A DNA stretch of 64,000 nt. Origin: Leptodesmis sichuanensis A121 (GTDB taxonomy: Bacteria; Cyanobacteriota; Cyanobacteriia; Leptolyngbyales; Leptolyngbyaceae). Below, piece after piece: positions 57,101-64,000 of the stretch. A program made the translations under genes and the position numbers. Numbering within the stretch: the stretch's first letter is position 1; the number at the start of each line of letters is the position of its first letter. The stretch is taken from positions 1,426,001 to 1,490,000 of the forward strand of contig NZ_CP075171.1 of NCBI RefSeq assembly GCF_021379005.1, in the 5' to 3' direction. The notes beneath the pieces are model-generated. The model did no database searches and was not told the origin of the DNA. It worked only from the letters and a program-made list of their open reading frames with translations.

Positions 57101-58220
57101 GGTAGTCGATCGCCTGCTCGCTCGTCAGGCGGCAGAAAACGGTGGCCGATACCCAGAAACGATCGCCTGTGTGCTGTGGGGAACGGACAACATCAAAACC
57201 TACGGAGAATCCCTGGCGCAAATTCTCTGGATGGTCGGCGTGAAGCCAGTACCCGATTCCCTGGGACGGGTGAACAAGTTGGAGTTGATTTCTCTGGAAG
57301 AACTGGGTCGTCCCCGGATCGACGTGGTGATCAACTGCTCCGGTGTGTTTCGGGATCTGTTTATTAACCAGATGAACCTGCTCGATCGCGCTGTGAAAAT
57401 GGCTGCTGAGGCCGAGGAACCAGAGGCAATGAACTTCGTCCGCAAGCACGCCCTGCAACAGGCCAAGGAAATGGGCATCGAACTGCGGCAGGCCGCAACG
57501 CGAGTCTTCTCCAATGCATCGGGATCTTACTCCTCCAACATCAACCTGGCGGTGGAGAACGGCACCTGGGAAGATGAGTCGGAATTACAGGATATGTACC
57601 TGTCCCGTAAGTCCTTTGCTTTCTCCTCGGATAACCCCGGCATGATGGAGCAGAGTCGCGACCTGTTCGAGTCTGCCCTGAAGACGGCAGAAGTCACCTT
57701 CCAGAACCTGGACTCCTCAGAGATCTCCCTCACGGATGTCTCCCACTACTACGACTCCGACCCCACCAAAATTGTGGGACGGTTGCGGGGTGATGGCAAA
57801 CTGCCCGCCTCTTACATGGCCGACACCACGACAGCGAATGCTCAAATCCGCACCCTGTCGGAAACTGTTCGCCTGGATGCCCGCACCAAGCTCCTGAATC
57901 CCAAATGGTATGAGGGAATGCTGTCCCACGGGTATGAAGGGGTGCGAGAACTGTCGAAGCGGTTGGTGAACACGATGGGCTGGTCAGCCACGGCCAACGC
58001 GGTGGATAACTGGGTCTATGAGGACACCAACACCACGTTTTTTAAGGACGATGAAATGTGCCAGCGGTTGATGAACCTCAACCCCAACTCCTTCCGTAAG
58101 ATGGTGACTACCCTGCTGGAAGCCAACGGTCGTGGCTACTGGGAAACCAACGAGGAAAACCTGGAACGCCTGCGCCAGTTGTACCAGGAGGTGGAAGACC
58201 GGATTGAAGGAATTGAGTAA
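54195..58220 (+). CDS. chlH: Magnesium chelatase subunit H
   Basis: 1341 residues. It binds protoporphyrin IX and, with ChlI and ChlD and ATP, inserts Mg2+, the first committed step of chlorophyll synthesis. The start is ATG with AGGAG 13 nt upstream. The DUF3479 N-terminal domain starts [16 protein letters not shown]. The CobN/Mg-chelatase domain has [60 protein letters not shown] and [15 protein letters not shown]. Between residues about 874 and 900 an unusual segment ([10 protein letters not shown], then [12 protein letters not shown]) replaces the usual short linker and looks like a translated intergenic repeat. Ends at a hairpin terminator. Confidence 0.97.
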   Translation: MFTHVKPTVRHIAPDDLRGRSLVKVVYVVLEPQYQSALSAAVRSINQNHPSIAVEISGYLIEELRNPENYEDFQRDMAEANVFIASLIFLEDLADKLVAAVEPYRDRLDVSVVFPSMPQVMRLNKMGSFSLAQIGQSKSAIAQFMKKRKEKSGSGFQDAMLKLLRTLPQVLKYLPIDKAQDARNFMLSFQYWLGGSQENLENFLLMLADRYVLKDKSERVEGAAPLEYAEPVTYPDLGIWHPLAPTMYEDVKEYLNWFNSRRDISDEMKDPLVPTVGLVLQRTHLVTGDDAHYVAMISELEAMGARVIPVFAGGLDFSKPVDAFFYDPINKTMPIVDVVVSLTGFALVGGPARQDHPKAIEALKRLNRPYMVALPLVFQTTEEWQDSELGLHPIQVALQIALPELDGGIEPIILSGRDGATGKAIALQDRVEAIAQRAMKWANLRRKPRLHKRLAITVFSFPPDKGNVGTAAYLDVFGSIYKVMEALHDNGYDVQGLPETPEALMLEVLHNAQAQYNSPELNVAYKMSVPEYEELTPYYERLIPSWGPPPGHLNTDGQNLLVYGKEFGNIFIGVQPTFGYEGDPMRLLFSRSASPHHGFAAYYTYLEKIWKADAVLHFGTHGSLEFMPGKQIGMSGECFPDSLIGTIPNLYYYAANNPSEATIAKRRSYAETISYLTPPAENAGLYKGLKELSELIASYQTLKDTGRGVPITNTIMDKCRMVNLDNDVALPDQDAADMTPEERDTIVGKVYIKLMEIESRLLPCGLHVIGKPPSAEEAIATLVNIAGLDREEDELLSLQRIIAASVGRDIDEVYQNSDRGVLDDVQLLNNINQAVRAAVTAMVHAQIDEEGRVSRMSMLSSLFNLGNKKEPWVEAILDLGFPILDANSKVENPKAKIDALFEYLQFCLKQVVADNELGALLLGLEGQYITPGPGGDPIRNPDVLPTGKNIHALDPQAIPTAAAVKSAKVVVDRLLARQAAENGGRYPETIACVLWGTDNIKTYGESLAQILWMVGVKPVPDSLGRVNKLELISLEELGRPRIDVVINCSGVFRDLFINQMNLLDRAVKMAAEAEEPEAMNFVRKHALQQAKEMGIELRQAATRVFSNASGSYSSNINLAVENGTWEDESELQDMYLSRKSFAFSSDNPGMMEQSRDLFESALKTAEVTFQNLDSSEISLTDVSHYYDSDPTKIVGRLRGDGKLPASYMADTTTANAQIRTLSETVRLDARTKLLNPKWYEGMLSHGYEGVRELSKRLVNTMGWSATANAVDNWVYEDTNTTFFKDDEMCQRLMNLNPNSFRKMVTTLLEANGRGYWETNEENLERLRQLYQEVEDRIEGIE
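56819..56893 (+). repeat. ATTTTGGATT-type repeat inside the chlH reading frame
   Basis: ATTTTGGATTTGGGATTTCC, GATTTTGGATG and, further on, GAATCCGAAAGCCAAAATC have the same words and inverted layout as the intergenic repeat at 50956-51160. The frame stays open and adds roughly 8 residues net against the usual ChlH linker, by my recollection of the family. Confidence 0.6.
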
Positions 58221-58248
58221 TCACTTCCTTGCATTCGCTTAAACAACG

Positions 58249-58285
58249 GGTCGGGAATGCTATAAACACATCCCCGACCTCATTT
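58249..58285 (+). terminator. Terminator after chlH
   Basis: GGTCGGG (58249-58255) and CCCGACC (58273-58279) form a stem followed by TCATTTTG, 28 bp after the chlH stop. Confidence 0.7.
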
Positions 58286-58389
58286 TGTAATTCTGTTGCG
58301 TGCATACATATCCACTGATCGCCACAATTGCCCGATACTAAGCTTTGAATTGTAGGTTCGCTTGGATTGTAATTGAGTTAAAAGCTGTT

Positions 58390-59964
58390 ATGAAAGTACT
58401 GCTCCTCTATCCTCAATTTCCCCAGTCCTTTTGGTCTTACGATCGCTTCATGAAAATTGCTGGACTAAAGGCAGTAATTCCACCTCTGGGGATTATTACA
58501 GTTGCCGCTTTGCTACCCCAAGACTGGGAGATTCGATTTCACGATCGCAATGTCACTTGTGAAACCGAAGCGGATTGGGCGTGGTGCGATCTGGTGATAC
58601 TTTCCGCCATGATTGTGCAGAAGTCAGATTTCCATAAATTGATTCAGAAAGCCATCCAGTTAGGTAAAAAAGTAGCTGTGGGTGGTCCCTATCCTACGTC
58701 TGTTCCGCAAGATGCTTTGGATGCAGGTGCCCATTTCCTGATTTTGGATGAAGGGGAGATGACGGTTCCCCAGTTCCTCAAAGCTCTTGAGCAGAGTGAA
58801 ACCCAAGGGATCTTCCGCTCTTTAGAAAAACCGGACGTGACCCAAAGCCCAATGCCACGCTTTGACTTGCTACAACAGGATGCCTATTTGATGATGGCAA
58901 TTCAATTTTCGCGTGGCTGTCCTTTTAATTGCGAATTTTGTGACATTATTTCTCTCTATGGCCGCAGACCCCGCACCAAGGAACCTGAGCAAGCTCTGGC
59001 TGAGTTGCAAACCCTCTATGAGTTGGGTTGGCGCGGCTCACTTTTCATTGTGGATGACAACTTTATTGGCAATCAGCGGAATGTTAAACGCTTTTTGCGA
59101 GAACTAATTCCCTGGATGCAACAACGTAATTATCCATTTACCTTTATCACCGAAGCGTCTGTTAACCTCGCAGAGGATGATGAGTTGCTTCAGTTGATGG
59201 GTGAAGCAGGGTTTTATGCCGTTTTCCTCGGTATTGAAACGCCGGATCAAGATAGCTTACAGGTTACCCGTAAGCTGCAAAACACCCGTAATCCTCTGGT
59301 GGAAGCCTGCGACAAGATTAACGAGGCCGGTCTGTTGATCTATGCTGGATTTATTCTGGGTTTTGATGGAGAACGATCGGGAGCGGGCGATCGCATTCAA
59401 GCCTTTGTCGAACAAACTAGCATTCCTCAACCTATGTTGGGGATTCTCCAAGCTCTACCCAACACTGCGCTTTGGGAACGGTTGAAAAAAGAGCAGCGCT
59501 TAATCGGGGACAACAGCCATCCCACAGGTGATCAGAATACCTTGATGAACTTTATTCCGACTCGTCCCATTGCAGACATTGCCAAAGAGTATGTCGCAGG
59601 TTTTTGGACGTTGTACGAGCCTCAAAACTATCTCAGACGCTGTTTACAGCAGTGCCTCAAGATTCGTTCCTTGAAAAACCAAAAGCAGCCCATGCAATTT
59701 TCCTTAAGCAAAGGGATGTGGTTTATCGCTCAACTCATTTGGCATCAAGGCATTCGCCGTCCTGAAATACGGCAACAGTTTTGGCATCAATTCTGGATCA
59801 TCCTATCCCAAAAGCCCCAGATGCTTACAATGTACCTGGGGTTATGTGCTGCCGGAGAGCATTTTTGGGAATACCGGGTGTTCGCTAGGAAGCGAATCAC
59901 TCAACAACTTGGCTATGATCCACTTGAACCCTTTGCATCTGAACCAGAACTAACACTGGTATAA
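58390..59964 (+). CDS. B12-binding domain radical SAM protein (DUF4070)
   Basis: 524 residues from ATG 58390; the preceding 15 residues of the frame are unlikely. The N-terminal cobalamin-binding-like domain is KVLLLYPQFPQSFWSY through VAVGGPYPTSVP. The radical SAM cluster is Cys177, Cys181 and Cys184 in SRGCPFNCEFCD. The signature EASVNLAEDDELLQLMGEAG and YAGFILGFDGER follow, then a DUF4070-like C-terminus (LQALPNTALWERL, WTLYEPQNYLRR). Some relatives are methylases of bacteriochlorophyll or hopanoids; the substrate here is unknown, though neighbours suggest tetrapyrroles. Confidence 0.85.
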   Translation: MKVLLLYPQFPQSFWSYDRFMKIAGLKAVIPPLGIITVAALLPQDWEIRFHDRNVTCETEADWAWCDLVILSAMIVQKSDFHKLIQKAIQLGKKVAVGGPYPTSVPQDALDAGAHFLILDEGEMTVPQFLKALEQSETQGIFRSLEKPDVTQSPMPRFDLLQQDAYLMMAIQFSRGCPFNCEFCDIISLYGRRPRTKEPEQALAELQTLYELGWRGSLFIVDDNFIGNQRNVKRFLRELIPWMQQRNYPFTFITEASVNLAEDDELLQLMGEAGFYAVFLGIETPDQDSLQVTRKLQNTRNPLVEACDKINEAGLLIYAGFILGFDGERSGAGDRIQAFVEQTSIPQPMLGILQALPNTALWERLKKEQRLIGDNSHPTGDQNTLMNFIPTRPIADIAKEYVAGFWTLYEPQNYLRRCLQQCLKIRSLKNQKQPMQFSLSKGMWFIAQLIWHQGIRRPEIRQQFWHQFWIILSQKPQMLTMYLGLCAAGEHFWEYRVFARKRITQQLGYDPLEPFASEPELTLV

Positions 59965-60278
59965 CACTGATTCCTTAATGCTCCCCGCAAATAGGCTTGA
60001 CTTAGATTAGCGTCATCCAAATTGGTGTTACTTAAGTTAGCGTCGGTTAGATTGGCTTTCGTCAAATTTGTTTCACTTAAGTTTGCGCCAATCAAAATTG
60101 CACCTGTGAGATTGGCATGACTTAAGTTGGTTCTAGTAAGATTCGCCTTTGTTAAGTTGGCACCACTGAGATTAACACCAACTAAGCTCAAATTTCTCAA
60201 ATTTGCTGCCATCAGATTCAGGTTTCTAAAGTCCCTTTGTCCTGCTGCATATCGGCTACAGAATTCGTTGATATTCAT
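59913..60278 (-). CDS. Pentapeptide-repeat protein
   Basis: 121 residues. After MNINEFCSRYAAGQRDFRNL about 15 tandem A(N/D)Lxx units follow (ANLTKANLTRTNLSHANLTG), which fold as a right-handed quadrilateral beta-helix. The last 20 residues are not repeats. Its 3' end overlaps the 3' end of the convergent radical SAM gene by 52 bp, so the terminal residues are encoded antisense to it. Function unknown. Confidence 0.85.
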   Translation of the reverse strand: MNINEFCSRYAAGQRDFRNLNLMAANLRNLSLVGVNLSGANLTKANLTRTNLSHANLTGAILIGANLSETNLTKANLTDANLSNTNLDDANLSQAYLRGALRNQCYTSVSSGSDAKGSSGS

Positions 60279-60332
60279 AGTTGCAATGCTTTAATGATGG
60301 ATACGATTCGCACTTGAAAAGTCTGATTGCTG

Positions 60333-60521
60333 TTAATAGCGAAATTTCTTTCTGCGTTGTTTGTGTTTCGCCAGTGCTTTCCGCTTTTGTTTTTCAATAG
60401 GTGTTTCAAAATGACGATGCTTCCTCATATCTGGGAAAATCCCTGCTTTGGAAACTTGCCGCTTAAATCGACGCAACGCCGACTCGATTCCTTCATTCTC
60501 ACCAAGGATGACTTGGGTCAT
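60333..60521 (-). CDS. rpsU: 30S ribosomal protein S21
   Basis: 62 residues starting [20 protein letters not shown], with a basic C-terminus ([17 protein letters not shown]). S21 helps start-site selection on the 30S subunit. It follows the RNA-binding protein gene on the same strand, the arrangement known for cyanobacterial rbp-rpsU operons. Confidence 0.96.
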   Translation of the reverse strand: MTQVILGENEGIESALRRFKRQVSKAGIFPDMRKHRHFETPIEKQKRKALAKHKQRRKKFRY

Positions 60522-60543
60522 TTAATCTCCTTATTGGATTAAG

Positions 60544-60595
60544 CTAAGGCTGGAGCAGAAAAGTTACTTGAAAAAGTAGCTTCTTCCAGCCTTAG
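60544..60595 (-). terminator. Intercistronic hairpin of rbp-rpsU
   Basis: CTAAGGCTGGA (60544-60554) pairs with TCCAGCCTTAG (60585-60595), with AGTTACTT/AAGTAGCT inside. It lies 39 bp past the rbp stop and 23 bp before the rpsU start. It may partly terminate transcription or be an RNA-processing site setting the ratio of the two proteins. Confidence 0.7.
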
Positions 60596-60634
60596 ACATG
60601 AAACTTCAAAAAGTTGTGGGGCAAATTGCTGGGT

Positions 60635-60934
60635 TTAGTAACGACCAGAAGAACGACTCTTGTTTCCCCAACTACCAGAGGAGTTTCTTGCTTCACGCGG
60701 TTTTGCCTTATTGACCTTGAGGTCACGGCCCATCCATTCAGCGCCATCTAGTGCTGCGATCGCGGCGGTTTCCTCTGCCTCAGTTTCCATCTCGATAAAA
60801 GCAAATCCGCGCATCCGACCAGTTTCCCGGTCTGTCGGCAGTTGCACTCGTTGGACTGTACCATACTCGCCGAACGCTTCGGTCAACCCGTCTTGGGTAA
60901 CTTCATAAGATAGGTTGCCAACATAAATTGACAT
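60635..60934 (-). CDS. rbp: RRM-type RNA-binding protein (Rbp)
   Basis: 99 residues with one RNA recognition motif. RNP2 is SIYVGNLSYEV and RNP1 is MRGFAFIEM. The tail is short and rich in Ser, Gly and Arg (SSGSWGNKSRSSGRY). In cyanobacteria such proteins bind RNA, rise in the cold and help place thylakoid mRNAs. First gene of the pair with rpsU. Confidence 0.95.
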   Translation of the reverse strand: MSIYVGNLSYEVTQDGLTEAFGEYGTVQRVQLPTDRETGRMRGFAFIEMETEAEETAAIAALDGAEWMGRDLKVNKAKPREARNSSGSWGNKSRSSGRY

Positions 60935-61076
60935 AAAATTTCTCCAAAATCATAGATGTAGAGAATTAGATTCGGAGAAACGCTTGTAGAACGAATTACA
61001 CGCCCGAAAATAAACCTTACTCAAGACACTAGCACAGAACTACCAATTGCGGTGGAAATACGTTAGAATTGATGGC

Positions 61077-61361
61077 ATGGACGCGACTGAAATTCAGATG
61101 CTGTACGCGGCAGGAGAGCGAAATTTCCACAATGCCGATCTTAGCTCAGCCTGCCTTAGCTGCGTGGATTTGAGGGCAGCCGACCTTTCGAGAGCCAATT
61201 TACGCCACGCTAACTTGCGCTGGGCTGATTTGCGTCAAGCAGACTTACGCTGGGCCGACATGAGGGGAGCAGATTTAAGTTGGGCCAGATTAGAAGGGGC
61301 CAATTTAGAGGCGGCCAACTTAAGAGGCGCAAAAATGCCAGACGGCACAGTGCATGACTGA
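61077..61361 (+). CDS. Pentapeptide-repeat protein
   Basis: 94 residues from ATG 61077 (MDATEIQMLYAAGERNFHNA), in the style of the protein at 59913 (which begins MNINEFCSRYAAGQRDF). About 12 pentapeptides (ADLSRANLRHANLRWADLRQ) follow. The shared head and opposite direction suggest a duplication flanking the rbp-rpsU pair. An upstream ATG at 61047 is possible. Function unknown. Confidence 0.85.
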   Translation: MDATEIQMLYAAGERNFHNADLSSACLSCVDLRAADLSRANLRHANLRWADLRQADLRWADMRGADLSWARLEGANLEAANLRGAKMPDGTVHD

Positions 61362-61460
61362 CGGCATGGGAGTAATCAAGACATGGAGTAATCAAAATAT
61401 TAAGTGTCATCTACCGAATTTAACAGCAGTTCGGCCATTCTTTCGTTACTCTAGTATTGT

Positions 61461-61534
61461 TAAACCTTCTCCAAGTCCAGAACTGTAGTTTCTCTGATCG
61501 GAAAACGACCGTTCTCTAGCTGGACTTGGTTTAA
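61461..61534. repeat. CCAAGTCCAG palindromic element, full copy
   Basis: A 74-bp copy in the same direction as 30737-30809: CCAAGTCCAGAACTGTAGTT, TCTCTGATCGGAAAACGACC, then CTGGACTTGG. It lies 33 bp before the infC-like start, so it is in that gene's leader. Confidence 0.8.
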
Positions 61535-61566
61535 CTCAATCAAACAGCTAAATTTTTGAGGAATCT

Positions 61567-62055
61567 ATTATCGTTACAAAACAACTGATTAATCGACAAA
61601 TCAAATCTGCTCAGGTGCTCTTAATTGATCATGAGAATAATAACCGTGGTTTGATCGACACATCTGAAGCCTTAAAGATTGCTGAAAGTGCAGAGCTTGA
61701 TCTGGTAGTTGTCTCTGAGGATAAAGAGATCCCGGTGGCTAAGATTTTGGACTACGGTAAGTACCAGTACCGACAGAAGAAACGCCAACATTCAAGTTCC
61801 AGAACTACTATTAAAGAGATCAGGCTCCGCCCGAATATTGGTGAATCAGATTACAGTTTGCGGATTGATAGAGCGATCGAGTGGTTAGGGAAGGGTGATT
61901 CAGTGAAATTTCAGGTGCGGTTACGAGGGCGCGAACATCAAAACCGCGATCGTGCCATAGAATTGCTAGACCGAATTGTTACAGACTTATCTAAAGTGGG
62001 TAAAGTCCAAGCCCTGGACAAACGGTCATTAACTGTGCAGATAGTGTCAGGCTAA
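61567..62055 (+). CDS. infC: Translation initiation factor IF-3 paralogue
   Basis: About 162 residues. The family's N-terminal signature INRQIKSAQVLLIDHENNNR starts well upstream of the first ATG/GTG candidate (GTG 61615), so the true start must be near 61567. There GAGGA is followed by ATT ATC GTT with no ATG. An AUU (or AUC) start is therefore likely, as in E. coli infC, where AUU allows self-control. C-terminal motifs are KEIRLRPNIGESDYSLRIDR and VRLRGREHQNRDRAIELLDR. It appears more divergent than a housekeeping IF-3. It would bind the 30S subunit. Confidence 0.85.
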   Translation: MIVTKQLINRQIKSAQVLLIDHENNNRGLIDTSEALKIAESAELDLVVVSEDKEIPVAKILDYGKYQYRQKKRQHSSSRTTIKEIRLRPNIGESDYSLRIDRAIEWLGKGDSVKFQVRLRGREHQNRDRAIELLDRIVTDLSKVGKVQALDKRSLTVQIVSG

Positions 62056-62057
62056 AC

Positions 62058-62259
62058 CTGGTTGACTGACAAATCTCCTGAACACCCGCTGCATCCCCAG
62101 GAAATCAATTTCCTGGCTCATCGCCAAGGTCATCTAAAGACAACTGGACAAGAGTTTCAGTCTATTTACATGGACTTGCGCTGTTAGCCCAAAATTTATT
62201 TTAGGGCGGTATTTTAGGGCGGGCTGACAACAGAGACCTGAGCCTTTCAGAACTTTTGG
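62058..62259 (-). mobile_element. MITE-like element, copy 3, degenerate
   Basis: An opposite-direction relative of the 200-bp element, starting 3 bp after the infC-like stop with CTGGTTGACTGACAAATCTC. It carries a 13-bp internal duplication (CGCCCTAAAAT type) and several substitutions. The far end reads CTTTTGGTCATGC, not the inverted repeat, so that end has decayed. Confidence 0.75.
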
Positions 62260-62367
62260 TCATGCAAGCACGCGCTGTTTTTGAACAGCACTTTTGCTAT
62301 CAAATTCAACTCTGGCATTTACCTACCAAAACTACCTCTGAACAGGTTCAGAATCGGTCAGTTGAAC

Positions 62368-62407
62368 CTGGTTGACCGACACATCTTCAAGTTTTGTCAG
62401 TCAACCA
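62368..62407. repeat. Minimal 40-bp derivative of the MITE ends
   Basis: CTGGTTGACCGACACATCTT then CAAG and TTTTGTCAGTCAACCAG: the two terminal inverted repeats of the 200-bp element with almost nothing between. The rest of the gap 62260-62532 has an open but unassignable frame (MQARAVFEQH; LPLPQEATQPLQEP) that this insertion may have split. Confidence 0.65.
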
Positions 62408-62532
62408 GCCGTTTTGCCATTGCCTCAGGAAGCAACTCAACCTCTGCAAGAGCCTAGCCGCCCTGGATCTACCCGATCAGAAGAAGGTTTTTACCAGGGC
62501 GGTGGAGCATTACTCATCCCTCAACTGTTCCT

Positions 62533-64000
62533 CTACCTGCTTGCCTGCTGCTTTCTCAAGCCCCAGGTGAATAACTTCTGCAATTCAACTGCCCAAAAGC
62601 CGATCGTACTGACTCCCAAACAAATCAACAGTTCTTGTGTGGTCAGGGGTTTGGTTTCAAAGATGTTGTCCAGCCAGGGGGTGAAAATGACCATCATTTG
62701 CAGACCAAAGGTGAGGATTACGGCTCCCAGCATGGGCTGATTGGATAATAACCCGCGCCAGATCAGCAAATCTCCTTCAGAGCGCATGGCCAGAGCCAGG
62801 AAGATGCGGGAAAAGGCCAGGGTGACGAACACCATCGTCTTCCAGGTTTCCCAGCCCAGCGATCGCAGATAGTAACCCATCCCCAAAAAGGACAAGCCCA
62901 TCAGTAACCCGATCCAGATAATGTCACGACCAACTCCCCGACTGAAGACACTTTCATTGGGAGGATAGGGGGGCCGTTTCATGACGTTGCTTTCTGCTGG
63001 TTCCACGCTCAGGGCGAGGGCTAATAATCCATCTGCCAGCAGGTTGATCCAGAGGATCTGGGTGGGTTCCAGGGGCAGGGGCATGGCAAACAGGGGAGCC
63101 AGCAGCATGATCACGACACCACTGGCATTTCCCGTGAGGTTATAGCGAATGAATTTGCGAATGTTGTCGTAGATGATGCGGCCTTCTTCGATCGCAGCCA
63201 CGATCGTCGCAAAGTTATCATTCAGTAGCACCATATCGGCGGCTTCTTTAGCGACATCAGTACCGGTAATTCCCATCGCGACTCCAATATCCGCTTTGCT
63301 GAGGGCGGGGGCATCATTGACTCCATCCCCCGTCATGGAGACAATCTCTCCTCGATTTTTCAGCGCTTCTACGATCGCTAATTTCTGCTGCGGAGACACC
63401 CGCGCATAAACCGACACTGTTGCCGCTTTCTCCTCTAATTCGGTCAGCGATAGCTCGTTCAGATCCTGGCCTGTGAGATACTGACCATCGGTGGCAATCT
63501 TCAGGTCTTCAGCAATGCATTTGGCCATCAGGGGATGGTCGCCTGTAATCATGATGGTGCGAATTCCGGCCTGGGTACAAATCTGAATGGCAGAACGGGC
63601 TTCGGGACGGGCAGGGTCTAACATCCCGACGAGGCCCACAAAGATCAGGTTTTGTTCACTGGATACCTCTGCACCACTGGGAGGCAGGTATTCCAGGTGC
63701 TGAAAAGCGACGCCTAAGACGCGAGTTCCAGAGGCGGCAAGATGATCGTTCTGTTCTTTTATTTTTTCTTCCCAGGTGGTATCCAGGGGTTCAATACGAT
63801 CGCCTACCCAGACATGACTGGAGATTTGCAACAAGCCATCGACCGAACCTTTGGTAAAGGAGATGTAGGGGGTAATGGGCAGGGTATAGGTGATCGGCAA
63901 TAGGCGAGAGGAGTTATTATCCACAATCCATTTCCCGTCTTTCACCCCAAGCTGGTGCAGGGTGGTCATGCGTTTGCGATCGCTGTCAAAGGGAGCTTCG
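62533..64000 (-). CDS. P-type cation ATPase, C-terminal part (5' end outside window)
   Basis: At least 489 residues. The frame continues upstream past 63969, where EAPFDSDRKRM precedes the apparent ATG. Seen are VGMLDPARPEARSAIQICTQ, the hinge MTGDGVNDAPALSKADIGVA, M5 RYNLTGNASGVVIMLLAPLF and M6 LWINLLADGLLALALSVEPA, then the remaining helices to the C-terminus. The DKTGT phosphorylation site must lie right of the window. M5 and M6 differ from the Ca-type pump at 6988 (no Glu after Asn), so the ion may differ. Membrane located. Confidence 0.9.
   Translation of the reverse strand, partial: EAPFDSDRKRMTTLHQLGVKDGKWIVDNNSSRLLPITYTLPITPYISFTKGSVDGLLQISSHVWVGDRIEPLDTTWEEKIKEQNDHLAASGTRVLGVAFQHLEYLPPSGAEVSSEQNLIFVGLVGMLDPARPEARSAIQICTQAGIRTIMITGDHPLMAKCIAEDLKIATDGQYLTGQDLNELSLTELEEKAATVSVYARVSPQQKLAIVEALKNRGEIVSMTGDGVNDAPALSKADIGVAMGITGTDVAKEAADMVLLNDNFATIVAAIEEGRIIYDNIRKFIRYNLTGNASGVVIMLLAPLFAMPLPLEPTQILWINLLADGLLALALSVEPAESNVMKRPPYPPNESVFSRGVGRDIIWIGLLMGLSFLGMGYYLRSLGWETWKTMVFVTLAFSRIFLALAMRSEGDLLIWRGLLSNQPMLGAVILTFGLQMMVIFTPWLDNIFETKPLTTQELLICLGVSTIGFWAVELQKLFTWGLRKQQASR

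Overview
The window comes from a cyanobacterial chromosome. The evidence is chlorophyll biosynthesis genes (chlH, acsF, a bchE-type cyclase), heme oxygenase and hemN for bilin and heme supply, the cyanobacterial/plastid ribosomal protein PSRP-3 (Ycf65), a DUF4327 protein, the rbp-rpsU pair, glgB, a delta-9 type desaturase, and very frequent GCGATCGC (HIP1) octamers. A filamentous, Leptolyngbya-like organism would fit, but genus is an inference. Base composition is about 50% GC.

Layout. (1) 1-4972: the leader-distal part of a very large CRISPR array with 64 complete 36-bp repeats. It holds an exact 464-bp tandem duplication of six spacers and stops inside a repeat where a 200-bp MITE-like element begins. 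No cas gene is visible. (2) 5173-10155: a decayed beta-helix gene, a divergent metK and a Ca-type P-type ATPase. (3) 10341-13945: a scrap zone with three decayed transposases, a toxin-antitoxin pair with a frameshifted toxin, and an attC-like site. (4) 13949-30664: ordinary chromosome. It has glgB, PSRP-3, tRNA-Gln, two M23 peptidases, an HtrA protease, a methyltransferase, the glutathione-dependent formaldehyde oxidation pair, secreted proteins and a Uma2-type nuclease. (5) 31054-42211: a second scrap zone. mgtA is truncated by an ISKra4-like IS, followed by an IS1 remnant, a frameshifted sensor kinase with an adjacent solute-binding protein, a GmrSD/DUF262 nuclease remnant, a second ISKra4-like copy, and an HlyD-type gene that is truncated and interrupted by an IS630 element. 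(6) 42589-59964: a GH13 enzyme, then a tetrapyrrole region. acsF is divergent from heme oxygenase, hemN, a BchE-type radical SAM cyclase and a receiver-only regulator; these are followed by desC, DUF3598, a CADD-like protein, chlH and another B12-binding radical SAM protein. (7) 59913-64000: pentapeptide proteins, rpsU and an RRM protein, an IF-3 paralogue with an apparent AUU/AUC start, more MITE copies, and a P-type ATPase running off the window.

How the genes work together. Region 6 looks like a low-oxygen/normal-oxygen chlorophyll and bilin module. ChlH inserts Mg into protoporphyrin IX. AcsF (O2-dependent) and the BchE-like enzyme (O2-independent) are alternative ring-E cyclases. HemN is the O2-independent coproporphyrinogen oxidase, and heme oxygenase diverts heme to bilins.

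Repeats. Two short repeat families recur across the window: a 200-bp structured MITE with CTG(A/G)TTGACTGACAAA ends, and a roughly 75-bp palindromic element bounded by CCAAGTCCAG/CTGGACTTGG. There are also heptad-like AT-rich repeats, one form of which appears to have entered the chlH coding sequence in frame. Many frameshifts lie at homopolymers, so some pseudogene calls could be assembly errors.
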